Source: Prochlorococcus sp. AG-418-M08 (GTDB lineage: Bacteria > Cyanobacteriota > Cyanobacteriia > PCC-6307 > Cyanobiaceae). Taken from it: 43,459 nt of DNA. Below are positions 40,607-43,459 of the stretch, piece after piece (position 1 is the first letter of the stretch; each line of letters opens with the position of its first letter). The translations under genes were made by a program, and so were the position numbers. The stretch covers positions 1 through 43,459 of the forward strand of contig QCMG01000012.1 in assembly GCA_003213955.1 (NCBI GenBank). The letters are read 5' to 3'. Below the pieces are notes generated by a model. It saw only the letters and a list, made by a program, of their open reading frames with translations, did no database searches and was not told the origin of the DNA.

Positions 40607-41989
40607 ATGACTGAAGATTCGATTAATAAAATAGAAAAATTGTTTCCAACCTATTCAGAGAGTAACGATAATCTGCTTGCTCTTATAAATAAAACTTCTC
40701 AAATTATATGCAAATGGTTTTCAGATGCTGAACAAATAGGACCATTACCATTTGATAGTAACTTCAAGTGTTCTGTTCCGGATGAATTTGGAAATTCAAC
40801 AGATGTATTATTCTCTGAGATTGAGAGTCTTATTTACGGATCTTTTAATCCAGTACATCCAGGATCGCTTGCTCATCTAGATCCTCCACCTTTAAATATT
40901 TCTATTGTAGGAGATTTAATCGCCGCGAGCTTAAATAATAATCTTCTTGCACATGAATTATCCCCAAGTATTTCTCTTCTTGAAGATGCAATTTGTAAGT
41001 GGTTTTCAAAAAAACTGGGTTTTAATGAATCTGCTGGAGGAATTGCAGCAAGTGGCGGAACACTAAGTAATTTAAATGCACTTGTAGCAGCGAGAAATCA
41101 TGCTGGTCTTAACGCAGATCAAAACGCAATTTTTATAATAAGTGAAGAGGCTCATTCATCATTTGACAAGATTTGTTTAATTATGGGCCTAGGCAAAAAT
41201 AATTTAATCAAGATAAAAACTGATGATAATGGTTGTATGGATATAAGTGATCTTAGAAGCTGTATTGATAGATGTCATGATGAAGGGAAAAAAATATTTA
41301 GTATAGTTGCAACACTTGGTACTACAATACAAGGCTCCATAGATCCAATTGAACACATAAGCAGAATTTGTAAAGATAATAATATATGGCTACATATTGA
41401 TGGCTCTATTGGAGGTATTTTTGCAATTACTAAAATTCCAATTAAGGGCATAAAAAATATTAATTTTGCTAATTCGATAACTATTAATCCACAGAAAATA
41501 TTGGGGATTACAAAAACTTCATCTATCTTATTAGTATCTGATATTAATGTTCTTAAAAATACATTTAATACAGGATTACCTTATATTTCCTCAAAAAGTA
41601 GTGTGCTAAATAGAGGTGAATTAGGTATTCAAGGATCAAGACCTGCTGAAATTATAAAACTTTGGTTAGGCTTAAGATTTCTTGGTATGCAGGGAATAGA
41701 GCATATATTACATTCATCTATTGAGAAGAGAAAATACTTTGAAAAAAATTTAAATATTGAAAAATACGAATATTGTTCGGGACCTTTACACATAATTTCA
41801 TTTTTACCAAAAGGTATGAATAAAAAAGAATCAGATGAATGGACGTTGAATAAAAGAATGGCCCTGATGAGTAACAACATTATGCTTTCTAGACCATTAT
41901 TTAAGAATAGATTTTTTTTAAGAGCAGTTTTAGGAAATTATAATACTAGTGCAATTCATATTAATGAACTTTTAAAATTACTTGATTAG
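40607..41989 (+). CDS. PLP-dependent group II decarboxylase
   Basis: A pyridoxal-phosphate enzyme of the aromatic-amino-acid/glutamate/diaminobutyrate decarboxylase family. Landmarks are FNPVHPGSLAHLDPPPL, GGIAASGGTLSNLNALVAAR, SEEAHSSFDKI (H183 stacking on PLP), IWLHIDGSIGG (D265) and INPQKILGITKTSS (Lys297, Schiff base). Length is 460 aa. The substrate cannot be read from the sequence; aspartate, glutamate, diaminobutyrate or an aromatic amino acid are possible. It starts 61 bases from the divergent tadA, followed by a tiny membrane ORF. Confidence 0.85.
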   Translation: MTEDSINKIEKLFPTYSESNDNLLALINKTSQIICKWFSDAEQIGPLPFDSNFKCSVPDEFGNSTDVLFSEIESLIYGSFNPVHPGSLAHLDPPPLNISIVGDLIAASLNNNLLAHELSPSISLLEDAICKWFSKKLGFNESAGGIAASGGTLSNLNALVAARNHAGLNADQNAIFIISEEAHSSFDKICLIMGLGKNNLIKIKTDDNGCMDISDLRSCIDRCHDEGKKIFSIVATLGTTIQGSIDPIEHISRICKDNNIWLHIDGSIGGIFAITKIPIKGIKNINFANSITINPQKILGITKTSSILLVSDINVLKNTFNTGLPYISSKSSVLNRGELGIQGSRPAEIIKLWLGLRFLGMQGIEHILHSSIEKRKYFEKNLNIEKYEYCSGPLHIISFLPKGMNKKESDEWTLNKRMALMSNNIMLSRPLFKNRFFLRAVLGNYNTSAIHINELLKLLD

Positions 41990-41994
41990 TTCTT

Positions 41995-42174
41995 ATGAAT
42001 ATTGGTAAATCAAAATTAGTTGCAATAATTGCAGGCTTTATTTCAGTAATAATATGTATTCTATATTTATTGTTAGTAACAGTTTTGGACTTTAGATCTC
42101 TCTTAAATGAACAAATAATTAGTCTTTCTGAGAATATGGCGGTAGTTTTCTTTGAGATAGGTTATCTTCATTAA
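41995..42174 (+). CDS. Small membrane ORF after the decarboxylase gene
   Basis: A 59-residue ORF from the ATG at 41995, 5 bases after the decarboxylase stop: MNIGKSKLVAIIAGFISVII, then CILYLLLVTVLDFRSLLNEQ. It has one clear membrane helix (about 8-30) and a partly hydrophobic end. Its last 56 bases overlap the 3' end of the convergent GTPase gene, so some of the frame could be a by-product of that gene. The N-terminal two thirds lie outside the overlap and look coding. Confidence 0.5.
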   Translation: MNIGKSKLVAIIAGFISVIICILYLLLVTVLDFRSLLNEQIISLSENMAVVFFEIGYLH

Positions 42175-43459
42175 ATCTAATTTTATTCATTGCTTCTTTA
42201 ATAAATTTATTTAAGTATTTTTCCCGTTTATTTAATTTGTAAATATTCTCAATTACTTCATCTAATCCACCATCCCCCCAATTTTGACCATTATAAAAAT
42301 ATTCTATTATTGATAAACCAACAATTCTTATTAGCCAACATGAGGTTATTGATTGTATTGATTTTGAAATAAAGATAGTAGAAAAATTCGATGATAATGA
42401 TGTAGTGATAACGCTAAGACCACCTTTTAATATTCCAAGTTTTGCAATAGTACTTAGTAATGATTTTGATAAATCGAGTGCTTCACTTTTAGTAATTTTT
42501 ATATTATAGATTTTTGAAAGCTCAAGGATCATTTGAACATTTACAGATGTGGTAGTTATAAAATCAACAACAGGCAAGGGGTTTACGAGTATTACTCCTC
42601 CAGTAATCCATGTATATTTATTTATTACTTTATTAGCAATTAATTCTCTCTGTTCGGAAATAACTTTTTTACTAATTAAGCCTAATTTATTACATTTAAA
42701 AAGAATATTATCAGCCAATAACTCTTCGCCATTCTCATCTAGTATTTCTATTATTTCTTTAAATAAATTACCTACATCAGGATTACTTTTTAATGAATTT
42801 AATGAGTTATTTTGAAGAGAATTAGGATATGCAGTTGTTTTAATAACAGAAAATTTAACTTTTTTTGACGATGTAATTGATATTATATTCTTTTTAATTA
42901 TATTATTTTGTTTTTCTGATCTTAAATCGCACTTATTTAATACAATAACTATTTTCTTCTTTAATTCTGTTAGTTCTCTAATTAAGAAGAGCTCATATTT
43001 ATTAATGTCCTGATCTATTACAAAAAGGATAAGGTCAGATCTTGAAGCTTCAATTATTGTTGATTTTTCTCTTTTTTCTCCTTCTTTTGAAGCCTCAAAT
43101 AAACCTGGCGTATCAATTATATTTATATTTCTTTTTAAGATAGGTATTCTTATTTTGTAGCTTGTTATATTTTTTGTTGTGCCAATTGTTGGTGAAGTCT
43201 TACCGATTAAGTTTTTTAATAATGCTCTTGCTATTGATGTTTTTCCAGAAGATCCTGCTCCAAATAAAATAACGTTATAGTCTCCGTGTTTTAACTGTTC
43301 TGATAGTTTATTTTTTTCGTATATTAATAGCTCAGCTTCTACTTTATTAGTAATCTTTTTATTAATTTCTTCTATTGTTTTTAGGCTATTTATTGCAGCT
43401 CCATATTTATTTTTAAAAGTGTAATTATTTTTATTTTTAAAAATAATCTTATATGCAAC
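42119..43459 (-). CDS. Era-like GTPase with C-terminal DUF697 domain, N-terminus cut by window edge
   Basis: The frame is open from the right edge to the TAA at 42119, giving 446 visible residues; the N-terminus is missing. G-domain motifs: P-loop GAGSSGKT (43238-43261), G3 DTPG (43103-43114) and G4 NKCD (42926-42937). After it comes a hydrophobic helical region (GGVILVNPLPVVDFITTTSV, VQMILELSKIYNIKI) that fits DUF697, found in membrane-associated bacterial GTPases. A start at the internal TTG near 42718 would lose the whole GTPase domain and is rejected. Role unknown; such proteins are linked to membrane or ion homeostasis. Confidence 0.84.
   Translation of the reverse strand, partial: VAYKIIFKNKNNYTFKNKYGAAINSLKTIEEINKKITNKVEAELLIYEKNKLSEQLKHGDYNVILFGAGSSGKTSIARALLKNLIGKTSPTIGTTKNITSYKIRIPILKRNINIIDTPGLFEASKEGEKREKSTIIEASRSDLILFVIDQDINKYELFLIRELTELKKKIVIVLNKCDLRSEKQNNIIKKNIISITSSKKVKFSVIKTTAYPNSLQNNSLNSLKSNPDVGNLFKEIIEILDENGEELLADNILFKCNKLGLISKKVISEQRELIANKVINKYTWITGGVILVNPLPVVDFITTTSVNVQMILELSKIYNIKITKSEALDLSKSLLSTIAKLGILKGGLSVITTSLSSNFSTIFISKSIQSITSCWLIRIVGLSIIEYFYNGQNWGDGGLDEVIENIYKLNKREKYLNKFIKEAMNKIRFNEDNLSQRKLPPYSQKD

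Noticed and set aside
42119-42718. A separate 199-residue gene starting at an internal TTG
   Set aside because: The frame continues upstream through intact GTPase motifs to the window edge, so this is the C-terminal part of one gene.
1-43459. CRISPR arrays, insertion sequences, phage genes and a replication origin
   Set aside because: No spaced direct repeats, transposase motifs, integrase or cluster of DnaA boxes were found by eye.

Overview
The window looks like a piece of a high-light Prochlorococcus chromosome. It is very AT-rich (near 30% GC by eye), has extremely short intergenic gaps, and carries cyanobacterial markers: Psb28, a PAM68-like PSII assembly factor, GUN4, an NtcA-type site before glnA, and several small cyanobacterial protein families (DUF1830, DUF1816, DUF3288, DUF3082). 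The strain cannot be fixed from the sequence alone. No insertion sequence, prophage, CRISPR array or rRNA was seen; one tRNA is present.

Layout. 1-4.5 kb: a compact glucosylglycerate locus, with gpgS (cut by the left edge) divergent from a GH13 sugar phosphorylase, a HAD phosphatase and a glycerate kinase. 4.5-5.8 kb: a DUF1830 gene and three tiny membrane-protein genes, then tRNA-Pro(GGG). 5.9-8.4 kb (minus): msrA and an ABC exporter. 8.4-18.2 kb (plus): DUF3288, trpD, carA, a STAS protein, Mini-III RNase, an rRNA methyltransferase, DUF1816, gatA and dnaE. 18.2-20.9 kb (minus): PAM68, rpsO, ruvA, a glycine-zipper exported protein and an EamA permease. 21-23 kb: dnaG. 23-25.3 kb (minus): umuD-umuC plus an HExxH protein behind a LexA-like operator. 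25.3-26.1 kb: rlmH and an unrecognised acidic protein. 26.1-32 kb (plus): rsmA, ispE, DUF3082, a 31-residue ORF, pdhB, secD, secF and a small membrane protein. 32-34.6 kb (minus): an AI-2E family permease, psb28 and mnmH. 34.6-35.8 kb: GUN4 and an RsbW-like ATPase. 35.8-38.7 kb (minus): a small conserved protein, a methyltransferase and glnA. 38.9-43.5 kb: a serine/alanine-glyoxylate aminotransferase, tadA, a PLP decarboxylase, a small membrane ORF and an Era-like GTPase cut by the right edge.

How the genes work together. The left cluster could form a closed loop: 3-phosphoglycerate plus an activated glucose gives glucosyl-phosphoglycerate, then glucosylglycerate; phosphorolysis gives glucose-1-phosphate and glycerate, and glycerate kinase returns 3-phosphoglycerate. 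The glyoxylate aminotransferase at 38.9 kb sits on the photorespiratory route feeding the same kinase. Most of the rest is core housekeeping (replication, translation, rRNA and tRNA modification, secretion, nitrogen assimilation). The less ordinary parts are the umuDC/HExxH operon with its operator, a STAS gene whose best start is a non-canonical AUA or AUC, and a set of tiny membrane ORFs of 31-59 residues.
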